DNA of 64,000 nucleotides, taken from NCBI RefSeq assembly GCF_008831285.2, contig NC_045139.1, forward strand, positions 17,466,354 to 17,530,353, in the 5' to 3' direction. Position numbers and translations under genes: made by a program. Of this stretch, positions 40,201-52,200 are shown piece by piece. Positions within the stretch are counted from its first letter, which is position 1, and each line of letters begins with the position of its first letter. The notes under the pieces were generated by a model. That model had not been told where the DNA came from. It searched no databases and saw only the letters and a program-made list of their open reading frames with translations. This DNA comes from Nymphaea colorata (taxonomy: Eukaryota > Streptophyta > Magnoliopsida > Nymphaeales > Nymphaeaceae).

Positions 40201-42061
40201 CATAAGCATTCAATTCTTCCAAAGCCATGAATGCTGCGTCTCTAAATGTCTTTCCTCCTATGTTCAAACCTCTTGTCTGAGATTGGTCCTCATCAACTAC
40301 CCATGGTGGATTGTGCATATTTAAGTACTCTAGACTGAATTGAGCCCAGACATTTGCATGATTTAGGAGGAACTGATCACAAGATTTTAGGAGAGACCCT
40401 AGCGCTTTCAATAATGTTCAGTCTCCTTCACTGCTATATATATCTTTTAAGTTTGACAAGCCAAATCTGCCAAGTGAGGTGACTGCACCTTTCTTCATAA
40501 CATCTCTGACGGGGAGAGCCTAAGTTGGAAACTTTACTCAGACTGGGACCTGAACATAGGCTTCGTGTTCTCCTGTAATGACAAGGTTTGCTTTCTTTTC
40601 CACATTCCATATTTTCAGGTAAAAAGGTGGGGCCCGTCCCCTAAAGTTTGGATCAAAGCTGCTGATTTAGCCATTTTACAAACTCCAGTCTGATATTTCG
40701 GTGCCTTCTTTTGTGACAACACCAAAACATTCAGGGCCTAAATATGTCTGAGTTGCTAAATCAACCGGCTGACAAATGGGCAAGGGAATTCAAGCCCAAG
40801 TCACAAGCTTGCGAGCTATAAGTGCAGGATTAAAGCAACAAAGTCAAAAAAGTTCAAAGGGTCAATCTCCCAACTACTAATTTGATTTAACAAAAGGAGA
40901 AAAGTGCCTTTTCAGTGCAATATGTCCATGATTTAGTTATATGTATGCTTGTTTGCAAATTCTAGTTAGTTAATATTTCCAATTCACCCACACCTTTTTA
41001 CCTGCTTCCATGAGAATCATGTAGTTAGAGGCATCAGAAGCGTTCACATTTACAACCAAGCAGCAACCAAGTTCAAAAAATGTTTTATTGGCATAAATAT
41101 TGTAATTGCCCTTCCGATAGCATTAAAGCATCAGTGCAATTGTTATTCTATTGTCACAGATTCCTTAGATAGCACATGAAAAAATTGTTAAGCAATGAAT
41201 TTTTTTAAAGAAACATAATTTCCAGAGATTGAATGATATATAGAAAGCACCTGTTTTTCACTAATTTTTTTAGCTTTGTCTTCTTGCCAATTATAGTAAA
41301 CTGTGAAAAGCTCCAGCAGAGCTTTGGGATCCAGAGCACCTGAAAAGAATTGGAGAACAAAATCATCATTCTTGCAACCATATATCTTTGAGCTTGGTGG
41401 TAAATAAGTTCAAGATAGCCCCATCAATTGAACTGAATCCCATTTTGTTTTATTAATCTGTCCCACACAGATATCAACAACCACTAGCTAACAATCAATT
41501 AAGAAACTCGTTCCTAACTGCAGTGAAGGCCTAGAGCGTAAGCAGTCGTAATTGCGCTTACGCCACAGAGAGTTCTAACAGATTTCAAATCCAAAACTCT
41601 GAAAAGAAGATGGTAGGAAGAAAACCTGGATTGGAAGATGAAGAAGGCTTTCTTACAAGAATGTCCGTCAGGCTACTCTCCGTCGGTGGGGTTTTGAGAA
41701 TCGGCGTGGTCTATCCAAGACAAGAAAGCCAACAAAAAGATAATCAAAATTTATCCCAATTTTATCAAAATCATCACCAAAACAGGAAGAAAAAGTAAGA
41801 TGGACAATAACTCCTGCTAGAAAAGAATAACTTACAATTTTCAGGGACCTCAGTCTCTCTAATAGGGGGTCGATTGCTTCTACCCTCTCTGAGACGGTGG
41901 TTATCTCGTCAACCGCCTGTTTGGCACAGAACGTTGCAAAAAAGGAATCAGAGAAATTAATCAAGAGACAACTATACAACTTCGTTAAAGGAAATCCACA
42001 GAGAGGGAGGGAAAGAGAGAGGTACTTGACTACGCAAAAATTTGGAATCTGAGGTGCCCAT
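37210..42061 (-). CDS. small coiled-coil protein of 200 residues, family not recognised
   Basis: Six minus-strand exons join in phase: 42061-42026, 41916-41836, 41710-41626, 41339-41251, 37773-37662 and 37409-37210. All introns are GT..AG. The product starts MGTSDSKFLRSQAVDEITTV and is largely helical with heptad-like Leu/Ile spacing: residues 13-39, 68-97 (LDPKALLELFTVYYNWQEDK) and 98-160 (ESKIEIADALAIKLLQRFNY, then HQLQVEVGELKGRLTEVLSN). Residues 40-66 are a Pro/Ser/Thr-rich linker (TTPILKTPPTESSLTDILVR). No signal peptide or membrane segment is present. The heptads suggest a subunit of a multi-protein assembly, but no family name can be given. Intron 4 is 3.5 kb because of inserted material; exon 5 is only about 110 bases from a gene-like fragment with a competing donor. 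Confidence 0.85.
37883..38073 (-). pseudogene. exon-like fragment of an unrecognised gene in intron 4
   Basis: The minus strand keeps an open frame reading FQHSFSIIEEAIGLCGRGVS, then GEYHEKDLSTGMDFASLSAL and RDRRRMNLWVDI, followed by a donor-like GTAAGA. That donor is phase 0, the same as the acceptor of exon 5 at 37773. The composition is protein-like, but no family was recognised. It may be a decayed captured exon or a genuine alternative exon of the coiled-coil gene. Confidence 0.4.
38555..38730 (-). pseudogene. second exon-like fragment in intron 4
   Basis: A minus-strand frame reads RLLMECIAEKAINMLPEGWQ, then GIVSQSHNTDGDILLVYNCD and WEKPKRINRILF, ending at a stop soon after. It has the same orientation as the neighbouring fragments and no recognised domain. 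Confidence 0.4.
38830..38978. repeat. local duplication next to the Tourist-like element
   Basis: A 21-base word CCCAGAGGACCACCACTGCTC occurs at 38830 and 38915, and a 31-base word starting GGATAATGCATTCTGGCACC occurs at 38880 and 38948. The two words alternate, so one block was duplicated imperfectly, ending 17 bases before the element's target site. Confidence 0.85.
38998..40012 (+). mobile_element. Tourist-like (PIF/Harbinger) element carrying a GT8 gene fragment
   Basis: The ends are GGGGGCATTCGAT (left) and, as reverse complement, GGGGGCGTTTGGT (right), and both sides are flanked by TTA (38995-38997 and 40013-40015), the target duplication of PIF/Harbinger elements. Just inside the ends are further GGAATC/AAATTCC inverted words. 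At 1015 bases it lacks a transposase, so it is non-autonomous. Most of its interior (39233-39788) is a degenerate copy of a host glycosyltransferase gene in the plus direction, opposite to the host gene. The intron 4 sequence on each side continues with unrelated exon-like fragments. Confidence 0.75.
39233..39788 (+). pseudogene. captured fragment of a GT8 glycosyltransferase (PGSIP/GUX-like)
   Basis: Three blocks follow the order of a GT8 protein. Block 1 (39233-39351) reads HLPEFTALAPEKHKNTYASM then MYMGTPRDYEFY. Block 2 (39379-39440) reads LKIDADLVVITFKDVPQKSL. Block 3 (39537-39788) includes LNKLCAWSLVECDRVVMLDS, the metal-binding DxD as DSD, then FCAVFINPCIFHTGLFVLQ. By memory this matches the plant PGSIP7/8 branch. 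The frame is broken by missing sequence between blocks and in-frame stops before LNKL. FVLQ is followed by GTTGG, which looks like a retained intron donor, so genomic DNA rather than cDNA was captured. Confidence 0.75.
40196..40600 (-). pseudogene. third exon-like fragment in intron 4, with stops
   Basis: The minus strand reads ALPVRDVMKKGAVTSLGRFG then LSNLKDIYSSEGD, a stop, then LLKALGSLLKSCDQFLLNHA, NVWAQFSLEYLNMHNPPWVV and DEDQSQTRGLNIGGKTFRDA before a stop at 40196. At least three in-frame stops interrupt the longer frame. The protein family was not recognised. It precedes the other two fragments in transcription order, with the Tourist-like element between. Confidence 0.45.
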
Positions 42062-42179
42062 CTGCTCGCCGGCTGAAATTCCTTAGGAAGATCAAATCGT
42101 TGCTATTGCTGCCGCTTCTATGCGAGCATCGCTACCTCCAATTCTTTTCATTCCTTCGAGCAACGCTGGAAGCTGCCTA

Positions 42180-44550
42180 CAACTGTTTCAATCTGAAATA
42201 TTTTATAGTCCGATATTTCTAAAAGCGAGACGAAATCCAGCTTTCTCGTCAATAGAAATAAAACCCTAGGAGGTTGCGTTTAAATTCCTGAATCTATTTT
42301 AAATTGCGTCATTTTTGTTGGTACAGTGTAGCTGTGGATTGGCTAGCCGAGCAAAAAAAAAAAAAGGCTGGAAAGGCATTCCTTTAGAAATACTTGGAGC
42401 ATTTATATATAAGGATTATGTTTAAGATGCTCCTTTATCAGGGCAGTCACCATGTGTCTCTGCCACTGACTTGGTGAGGTATTCAGTTACTTTCTTGAAC
42501 ACTCTGAATGCGTGATAGTCAATCGGTGCTCCGCTCTAGATTTCAAGGACAAAGGGAAAGCGAGAAGGAGCTCAAAATCATTTCATTTTTTACGTCTTTT
42601 ATTTTTGTTATGTTTATGGGATTTTATAATTTTTTTTTGGGACAAAGGTTGTAGTGCCGTAAGACTTTAATCAGATTTGAAAGAGAGTTTTGAAGTAAAG
42701 TCTGAATCCAGCCACCTCAAAATCCCACTTTTAGATGTATTCTAGTTCGAATGTTTACAATGTGACCGAAATTTCAACTTCAATTTAGTTGGAAAGCTGC
42801 ATATTCAACGCAAGGTGGTGAATTAAAATAGAATTACCAATGCATAGGATATGATTTTGAGATTTTAACTTCTTTGGCTTTACCAAGTTCAACCAATATC
42901 CTCAGGGAGTTTTTGGCAGGAAAGTGATCGCAGTAAGTGATGAGAGAGTCTTTGCTACGGTTTTCTCTAGAGAAAAGCGAAGGATGTTTCCGCGAGGGGG
43001 CCGCCGGCCGTCCGGCAATCGGTGGAGAGTGCAGTACCGAGTGGACTCATTTGGATGGTGAGATTGCCTTCTTTATAAATAAAGAGAACGTTGTGTTTTT
43101 AAAATAAATGTTGTAAAAATATTATGTCTTCATTCTAATACATCAATGTTTCATTTTATAGGATGAGGATTTCAATTCCTTGTGACCATTGAACTTGTGA
43201 TGATTTATGAAATTGGTAGCGTTTGCGATAATCAAATAAGGGAAATCTTATAGCGAGCAAAAATGAACTTCATTTTCCTTATTGTTTTTGCTACATAAGA
43301 GCTCGTTGCTTTACCTCCATCAATATGAATAATTGCTTTCAATCTGAGAGGGAAGATTTGTAATAAGCACAAAAATATCAATTTTGGTTCTACGTTTTTT
43401 TTTTGTGTGAGGAAAATGTTTGCTAATTCGGAAAAGAGATTCTTCTCTTTCCAAAATTTCTACCACTAAGCGTGAGATGAATGAAAACTATAAAAACTAA
43501 TATTGATGTTGAGATTTTATCTATAATCATATACATAGTAACATATATGTGAAAATAAAAAAAAAAACTCATCTTAATTAATTTTTTATTCCATGTATTA
43601 GTGGTTGAACCAATTAACTGTTCAACTCCAAGAAGAGTTTTAGTAAAAAAAAGTACTGTAGACGTATTTTGGAAGAAAGACGTGCAATGAAACTTATAGT
43701 TGGAGAAAGATCTAGTCCGATTTGTCATGACTCCAACAATGACAATAAATCTAGCTCAACAATAGACCAATAAAACAACTTTGTGGAACTTGGAGATTCT
43801 GGCTCCTCAAATATCAAACTGAAGTCAAATGTATCTCCACAAATTGATATAACGAATGCACCAACCAACATTTCATCCATGTGGATCACAACAATAAATT
43901 TAGTTCTTTAGTAGAAAAACATCTATCGTGCTCGTTTTTTGAAAATAAATCATTTCCTTTTCATCTTAGGGGTTTTGCAAAGGGTTTCTAGGCAGTTTCT
44001 GTTTCAAATTCTATTTTTTATCATCATCCGGATGGTTGGTGCAAGCGGCTGTCTCGAATTCAAAAGACATCAACTAGCTATATCGTAAAAAGGAATACCA
44101 ATATACAAAGAAAAGAATAGCACAGTATCATCCGGCTACACAAAAAGTAGGGATAGTATCATAAATGATGGAAGAAAGATGAGGCTTCGGCCCTCTTATT
44201 AACCTGGAAATGCCCCTCGTGCTCATCCCTAACTAGGGGTAAATTCTTGGGAATTTCTAGCGCCACCCTGCTCAAAACGAACATGTACCGCTGCAATGGC
44301 AGCGCCCGACCTCCGGAGCCTTCAAGTTCAGGATGAAACCCATTTTTGTTAAACAAGATGATCAAACTTATTGCCGCATCAGCACCATCACTGGGATGAA
44401 AATCCAACAGTCTCCGGGTGAGCATATTCGTCTGCAACTCTGGAGGTTTGGAGGAAGTTGCTGGTGAATTATGTTGGCTTGAGGCTATGCAACCGTTAGA
44501 AAACCTACACGAAAAGGGTTCGGAATACTGTATTCCAAATAGTGAAGTCC
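42180..44550. other. intergenic, no gene supported
   Basis: The first 120 bases are probable promoter of the coiled-coil gene. The rest is AT-rich with no convincing coding signal. A minus-strand open frame at 44159-44425 (88 codons) ends near the PPR gene's start but resembles no known family. Confidence 0.55.
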
Positions 44551-44557
44551 ACCAACC

Positions 44558-46429
44558 ATGCAGGCATTCCGACGTCTACACCAGGTTAGTCTCTGTTCTT
44601 CGCCTCGCCATTTCGATCTCTTCCGCAGAACACCACAGAAATTTCTGCTTTATTCAACAGATGTACACATCAAAGAACTTCTTGGCTTCACCTCCCCTCT
44701 TCTCGTCCTCGAAGAACCAACCGATTCCAATGTCAAGCAAAGCCCTGACTCTAAACCCCCAGCTGGTTTACTTTCATCAATTTTGGCCGAAACCCATTCT
44801 AAAGGAAACCTTAATTCGAAAACCCCAACTGGGCTTTTTTTATCCCGCATGGTAGATGAAGACCCTCCTTGCAAGTCTCATGATTATGGAAGAAGGAAGC
44901 TGAATACTATCCCTATTCCCCATCGTTCATTCCAAGAACCAAAGGGTCAGGATTTAGACTTCGTCAATGTAGCTTACAGTCATCTTGTCCACACAGACTG
45001 GGCAAAACTCAATGAAATGGTTCCTGGATTGAACCCTTTCAGAGTCAATCATGTCCTGTTGAGGACTCAGAAAGATCACCTCCTCTCTTATGAGTTTTTT
45101 GATTGGGTGGCTCTCCAGAAACCCAACGCACAAACGCTGGATTCCTATGCAATCATCATCCATATACTCACTAAAGCCAAGAAATTTAGGCTCGCAGAGA
45201 GAGTTCTTAAGAAAACAATTCTTCCTAAATTGCCAAATTCCCCTTCGGATCTCTTTGATGCGCTTATCTGTACATATCGGATGTGTGATTCGTCGAGGGA
45301 CTCCTTCGATTGCCTGTTCAAGACTTACGCTCACTTGAATAAGTTCAGGTGTGCCACTGAAACTTTTTGCAGGATGAAGGATTATGGGTTCCTTCCTTGC
45401 ATCCGCTCTGCTAACGCGTACATGAGCTCGTTACTCGCTTTGAATCGATCAGATATAGTTCTGTCATTCTACGGAGAGCTTCGCAGGCGTAGGATCTCGC
45501 CGAATGTTTATACTTTGAACATGGTTATCTGTGCTCTGTGTAAATCTGGTAGGATAGAGAAGGCTGTGGAGGTCTTCAAGGACATGGAGATTCTGGGTTG
45601 CAGGCCTAATGATGCTTCTTTCAATACGCTGATTGATGGGTATTGTAAGAATCAGCTTCTTGCTGCAGCAATGAGACTTAAGAACTCGATGTGCGAAAAA
45701 GGTGTCGAGCCAAACATCGTGACTTACAACACACTGATAAATGGCTTCTGCAAAAATGGAATGCTGCAGGATGCATGCCGACTCTTTAATGAGATGAAGG
45801 TCATGAATGTAGCTCCAAACACTGTTACATATAACACTCTGATAAGTGGGTATAGTCAGTCTGGGAACTGTGAGATGGGAGCTCGGCTTCATGAGGAGAT
45901 GGTGAAGAATGGAACTGTTGTTGATATCTTGACATACAATGCACTTTTAATGGGACTCTGCAGAGATGGAAAGACTAAGAAAGCATTATACTTGTTGAAG
46001 AGGCTAGAGGAGGAGAACCTTGTTCCTGATGCCTCAACATTTTCTGCCATGATTATTGGTCATTGCAAGAGGGGAAATTCCGAACGTGCATACGGTGCCT
46101 ACAGGACCATGCTGAGAAGAGGATGTCATCCAAACATGGAAACATTCAGTACTCTCATCTCTGCTTTTTGTGAGGACAAAGATTACAGTGGTGCCGTTAA
46201 GATGCTGATGGAGATGATTGAAAGATCTTTGCCTCCTGATGCAGATACGATGGTTGACCTTGTTCAGGGGCTCTGCAGGAATGGAGAATGTCAGGTGGCC
46301 ATGGAAGTGTGCAAGAAGGTCGATGAAAGGCGTTTGACCCCACATGGTTTTGATATGAAAAAAGTTATTAAGATTACGGACTTTAACAGCTGCATAAAGA
46401 ACGACAGATTGAATCTTATGAGCAACTAA
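44558..46429 (+). CDS. pentatricopeptide repeat (PPR) protein, P class, probably mitochondrial
   Basis: A single exon encodes 623 residues. The N-terminus (MQAFRRLHQVSLCSSPRHFD) is rich in Arg and Ser with no early acidic residue until position 20, as in mitochondrial presequences. From about residue 245 to 595 there are about ten 35-residue PPR motifs, with a regular run starting NVYTLNMVICALCKSGRIEK at about 316 and continuing every 35 residues (NDASFNTLIDGYC, NIVTYNTLINGFC, NTVTYNTLISGYS, DILTYNALLMGLC and so on). There is no E, DYW or SMR domain, so it is P class; such proteins bind organelle RNA to stabilise it or assist splicing or translation. Absence of introns is usual for the family. 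From memory it resembles the Arabidopsis At4g26680 type; the RNA target cannot be told. Confidence 0.93.
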   Translation: MQAFRRLHQVSLCSSPRHFDLFRRTPQKFLLYSTDVHIKELLGFTSPLLVLEEPTDSNVKQSPDSKPPAGLLSSILAETHSKGNLNSKTPTGLFLSRMVDEDPPCKSHDYGRRKLNTIPIPHRSFQEPKGQDLDFVNVAYSHLVHTDWAKLNEMVPGLNPFRVNHVLLRTQKDHLLSYEFFDWVALQKPNAQTLDSYAIIIHILTKAKKFRLAERVLKKTILPKLPNSPSDLFDALICTYRMCDSSRDSFDCLFKTYAHLNKFRCATETFCRMKDYGFLPCIRSANAYMSSLLALNRSDIVLSFYGELRRRRISPNVYTLNMVICALCKSGRIEKAVEVFKDMEILGCRPNDASFNTLIDGYCKNQLLAAAMRLKNSMCEKGVEPNIVTYNTLINGFCKNGMLQDACRLFNEMKVMNVAPNTVTYNTLISGYSQSGNCEMGARLHEEMVKNGTVVDILTYNALLMGLCRDGKTKKALYLLKRLEEENLVPDASTFSAMIIGHCKRGNSERAYGAYRTMLRRGCHPNMETFSTLISAFCEDKDYSGAVKMLMEMIERSLPPDADTMVDLVQGLCRNGECQVAMEVCKKVDERRLTPHGFDMKKVIKITDFNSCIKNDRLNLMSN

Positions 46430-46439
46430 TGTAGAAGAA

Positions 46440-49240
46440 ATCTGTTTAGTTTACTGTCTAACTCACAAGGATCCGTTTACTGTTCTATCTCAGATGTAAA
46501 AAGCATGATAGTTTAAGTCGTGCAGCAAATGTTGAAGAAATTTATTCAGTTCGCTGACTGAAACAGAGATGCAATGCGTGAGAGACTGAGGTTGGTGAGC
46601 AACTGGTGATATAGACTTATATCTGTCTTATCATGTCCTGATTCAAATACAGATGATCCTCGGCTATGGCTGTGTATCTGATAAGCATTGGTGGCTGTGA
46701 AAATGGAAAGCGATTCATTGCTTAAGTGGAATTGGAATAATTGGACCAAACAGTGGAAATTCAATATCAGCCTTCAATCTTTTGTCTTTGGCAGGACCAT
46801 AGCATGTGAATTCAGTGTGAGGCTGTGGTCAAAATTTCGAGGTTTAACACCCTGATCTTGAATCTGATCACGGGTACTTCTCCGTACTTCCTAAAGCCGC
46901 CCGTTCTACTCTCCATTATCAAAGGGTCAGACATGTTCAAGTCTTCTGGGCGTTTCTCTTTGTACAAACCGATGTAATAGATGTACCATCTGACTTCAGA
47001 AAAAATTGAAGAATTTTACCAATTCTGGGTCTTTTCTTTGGAACCTGCGCAGTTTACAGCTGTCAAAGGGAAAGATCTGCTCGAACTTGCTCAAATCTAA
47101 AGCATGTCGCTGGATGTACAACACGAGACGAGAAAGCATATCTGTTCTTGAAACTTGTGCAGTTTACAGTTATAAAAAAGTTTTACTGCTGCTGGCTGCT
47201 GCCAGAAAAGTGCAGTCATGAAGTTTTCTTAGAACTAGTCCAGAAGGGGTCATAACTTCACTAGACCTGGATACGTTGGGACCTGCACTTAACCAATGGG
47301 TTTTTGTACTAGTTCTGCTATGTAGAAGTTCTAGCCATTCCCGGTCCCCAGACTCCCGACGAAAGTGGACAATCGGATAGATCGACCCTCAAGGCACACA
47401 TAATACAGGTCCAAATGCCTCTTTAGATGATCGGGCTCAAAGAAATGAATGTGGACAGGACTCTGGCAGCCAAATTCGAGTAAGAATGTGAACTCGAGCA
47501 GGTATCTGATATAGATGCCCATAAATTCACATTATTAATTGGCCTTTCGTCTCTTAGAATATGAGTGAAGTACCCAATACTAAAACTAAAATGAAGAAAA
47601 CTCGCGGATCGGATGACACTCGGTTCCTCTTCATGCCTAGTAGCAGCTGTAGCAACTCACCAATCAACAGGCGAGATCTGAGCTGGATCAACGTGCTTTC
47701 CCATTTGGATACATTTTTACACTAGAGCTCGCATCTTCTGATGAGGATGCATCCATGGATTCAGAGACCGGGGCTCTGGCTTTCCAGGCTCTGCCCGTAT
47801 TGGATGTGTCCTTCCCCAAGATGGGCACTACTGTCCTGAGAAGGTCATTTCCCTTATCCTCCTCATTCTGGAGATCATTCCCGAGAAGAGGAGCAGGACC
47901 AGGTGAGTGGGAATGCAGCTCCATGGATGGCCGTGTATGCCATTTCTGCACCCCCAAGGGCCGTGTATGCCATTTCTGCACCCCCAAGGGCGGGATTGCC
48001 ACGCCCAGGCCGCTTTCATCAAATGCTTCTAGGCTTTCATATAGAGATTTGATTTTTTTCTAGAACTGTATCCTTGTATTCACGGTAACCCATATTTTGT
48101 TCATTCTGATCATTGATTAAAAAGGTAGCATTTGTGATCACAATGCTTTTAGTGTACACGAGGTTGTTCTTGCATAGATTTTCCTAAATCAAAATTACAT
48201 ACAATTAAGTTAAGATATATATCATATATGACTTAAAAGTATATAAATAAAACATCGCCGTGGATAAAGAGGGTTAAGTGTCCATAACGTAGATCATGCC
48301 GATTTTTTATGGTAAAAAAAGATTATCAGTTTCCATCTAGTTCTGAAACCTTAATGACATGTTTTCACTCAAAACTCATCAATGGGTTAGGTTCATGTCG
48401 GCCAATTTAACTATCATGTTTCATTACTTAAAACTAATACAACATATTTCTATAATTATTTTATTAATATATTGATTAAATGGAGCTCCACATGGGCTGA
48501 TATTCAGAAGTGGGCCTCTTCACAGAAAAGTAGAAACGAATATCAACAACGTAAAGTAAAAGGAATCGGATCAGGAAAGCATTGGATGAGTTCAGATGTG
48601 GGACAGTTAAAAAAATGGCACACAACGCGTTGCAACCTTATTCCGATATCCGAATGAACTCTTGTACCAACCTCCTCTCAACGTATTCAAACTATGGCAC
48701 ACAAACGTCTGCTGTGAAGGATTAGAGAACACGAGATTCCCATTGCAGAAGCAAATCACAGTGCATAAGATAAGAACGAGCTCAACCTGGTTCCTGCTTT
48801 GACAAAACTGAAATTACACACACACACAGAGCTGTATAGGCATGTGGAACCTTGCCTGCATGTGCGTGATAAGAAGATGGATTACATATCAGGTCTACAA
48901 TAATGCTTCAGTTACAATCTCCGGTGCAAAGACAGAAATGCAGAATTAGAAAAACAAAGAAGTCAGTTATGCTTTTATTTCTCACAAACTCAAAACTTGA
49001 TAACGGAAAATGCCAGGTAGCGACAAATATTGATGGTCCTCAACGCATGACAGGCAACTCCTAAACCAAACACGGTAGAAGGTTTATGACATAATTGAGA
49101 TACAAAAGAACGGATTAGGAACCAATGAATACAAAGCAAGTAGAGATACAGCTGCCAACATTCTGTACACATAACCAGATCATAGCTATCCTCGTGAACC
49201 ACAATAAAAAAATAGTTACATGATGCAACCTGAAACTCAT
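46440..49240. other. intergenic, no gene seen
   Basis: AT-rich sequence with the probable PPR 3' UTR at its left and IQD 3' UTR at its right. A GC-richer patch near 47690-48010 contains a 30-base tandem repeat but no supported gene. Confidence 0.6.
47931..47990. repeat. 30-base tandem repeat, two exact copies
   Basis: Copies at 47931-47960 and 47961-47990 are identical, built around CCGTGTATGCCATTTCTGCA. The period is a multiple of three, so an open frame passes through both copies. Confidence 0.95.
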
Positions 49241-49251
49241 GGTGATGAACG

Positions 49252-52200
49252 TCATCTTCGCCATTCTCTCTCTGGAAGAAGAGAAGAGACACAAGGATCA
49301 AACTAGTTTACAGTCAAAGAGGAATAAGAAACCTTCAACGAGGCCAAAATATATATTTTTTACAGAGGAATCCCAAGGGATGCCAGTGAGATGTGTACTT
49401 TGTAAAACTTTTGAAGTTTGAACAATTTCAGGTTTAGCACTAATACCTTTCGATGAAGGGCCACTGCTTCCCTTTGCACCAGTTTGTGCTTGTGATAAGG
49501 ATTGTCGAATTCGTGGGGAGTCCTGCTTCCCATTACTGATCGGAAGAGAGAGTCTCTTATTCAGGTAACCATCCTTATCAAGAGCATCTGGACTAGATTT
49601 GGGAGAGAGGCTTGCAAGGGCTTTCGCCCTAGCAGATTCTGTGGCTTGCATGTAGTTAGGAAGAGAATTGCTCCTCTGTTCAACATCAATGTGGCCAGGT
49701 TTGACTAAGCCAAGTGAGTTTCTGCGCCTCTGAGCTTTAGGGCCCACAGTGTTTTGCTCCATTGGATTATGATTCTCACTGCAAGGTGATCCCTTGGTTA
49801 CAGAAGAAGAGATTCTCTTGCTGATTGACTTATTACTATCTGCCCTGCTCTTGCGAGTGCCTGAAGATACCTGACTCGATGGTGTTCCCTGGGACTCCTG
49901 CACTGTTGCACGACTGGTTGGTGATCCTTCCTGAGAAAAACCACCCATCTGCCGTATGGTCCTCATGCCCAATTCACTATGGAAAACAGGATTCCCACTT
50001 TCTGCAGAGTCATTTTGCATTTGAGACATGGGTGAACCAGCAGAAGTCATGACAACAACCTTGGCCTCCTCCAGCACACTGGGTGACTTAGAAGTCGTAA
50101 GAGAATCTGCAACTGAGTGATTGCTCCTCAACTCATGCATAGCAGTTCCATGTTCTTCAGAGCATTTGTTATCTAAAGCTCCAACAACATGTCCCAGTTC
50201 TCCCCCTTCAGCTTCAGATATATCAGGAGAATCCAGAGTTGAAGATATAGAAATTTCAGTACCACATTCTGAAGTCCCCTTCTGAAATCTCTGGTTGCAA
50301 GATGCTGTGTCATCTGCTTGGCTAACCTCGATGGTTTTGACACACGAATTTCTGGGAGAGATAGCACCCAAACTTGGCCCTACCGGAACTCCATAGTTAT
50401 TTGAAGTGCTCATCCTACCCAAAGCTGACATTGAGCTCAGCTCTTCAAATTTAGACTGAACAGCTGCAAATGCCGGATTCATGGACTTCCTGGCTACAAA
50501 TACGCCTTTCTTTCCCTCAGCTTGCTGATATTGAGGGACTGATTCTTCCATGGAATGCATTGGCACATCTACTTCGGTCTTAGGTGGAGACGGGATAGAC
50601 CCAATAATAGGTGGAGATGAAACAGGATCAGGAGCTGCAGGATGTGGAGCTGACTGAGGCTGGCTAGACAGAGAATCCAACATGGACTGAAAGGCTGTCC
50701 TTATATGCTCCGAACTTGTCGCTTTAAAATCAGAACCTTTTGCTGCAGCTTTAGGATGCTCTGAACTGCTTCTTGTATTGGTGTACTCACCTGAGACTTC
50801 AACGGAGTGGCAAGAGTGAAAGGTGAAACCACTTGCATCAATTGTGATTAGATCTTCATCTCCCTCAAGGTGGATCATGGAACCTTCATCTGATTTCTCA
50901 TCCTTGGCCTTCAAAGATTCCAACCCATGGCTTATTGCAGTTCCATCACTTACATCTACTTCATCCACAAAATCAAGCTTCTCAGTTGTTTCCCAATGAT
51001 CTGGCATGAACTGTGTGTCCCGTGATCCAGGATATCTCTTTGCAGATAATGTCATCCACCTCTCCAACCACCTCCAGCCTGAGCTTGGTTCCGTAGGATC
51101 ACAGATTACAGGTTTTGACATTGATGTTGACTCCAAAATCTTCCAAAAGCAGATTAATTTTCAATCAAATTTGATAAAATTCACCATGGAAGGAAAAGGC
51201 ATAGCTCAAGAATGCATGCATTTGCTGCATTACCTGACGTGCAAAAGCACTTCCAAACACTTTATCAGCAGGCCTACATAAGCTATTTGATTCCGCACGA
51301 TATTCTTGATTCTCCTGAAGCAAACAGAGAAAAATAAGATACAATAAAAACAAAGAGCATAACTCTGTAAGACTGGATAAATGTAACATGTAAATCCACT
51401 ACCAAATAAGAAAGTGAATTTGAACAATGGTGATAATTTTTCACAGATTTGTACCAACATAGGCCTGGACAACTGACACACAGCAAGCTTGAAAAATATG
51501 AGTAGCCATAGAAGATAACATGCTGCTAGGATCATGATACATCAGTCTCACTCTAAGGAGTTCCCCAGTATAACCCATTCCCAGCCATCATAACCATCAA
51601 ATGTATGGTAACTTACCAGCTTGTTGACCCTTCTGCCATCCGTTCTGCGCATCTGATCTAATTTCTGTTGAATAGCTAAACCATCTACAGATGAACGCAC
51701 ATGATGACCCCGTACAAGAGCCTGCATTCTTATAATGGCCTGAACACACCGTAGGGCCCCTGCGGCTTGCCTGCGTACTAGATGGCCACGGGCAGCAGCC
51801 TGCAGCTTAATAACATTCTTGAGCTTGTTCAATTCCCCTCTAGCCTGAAAGGAACAGTCACAAGCTATCACACTGAAGTTCACGTAAAAAAACCATAAGG
51901 TATTGCCAAAAAAATAGTATCACTTAGAAAATACCAAGCATCCTCTGACAGCGGTCTGTATAACAATTACTACAGATTTTGGTACTCTGCTTGCAATGTC
52001 GCTAACATTTCCTGCAGAATCAGAGCAAGCAGCTATTGGTCTTAAAGCAACTGGTGACAAAGGGAAGATATCATCAGTCTCCCGAGGTATGGATATCTTT
52101 GCTAAGCCAGGTATATTTGCTTGTCCTGCAAAATCATTACCGCTGGGTTCTGGACTCTCCTTGTTGCCAGCAGATGGTGGCAAATCTGAGGGAACAGTGT

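Noticed and set aside
44159-44425. 88-codon minus-strand frame beside the PPR gene start
   Set aside because: Protein-like in places but no recognised domain and no second exon. It may be chance in a PPR promoter region.
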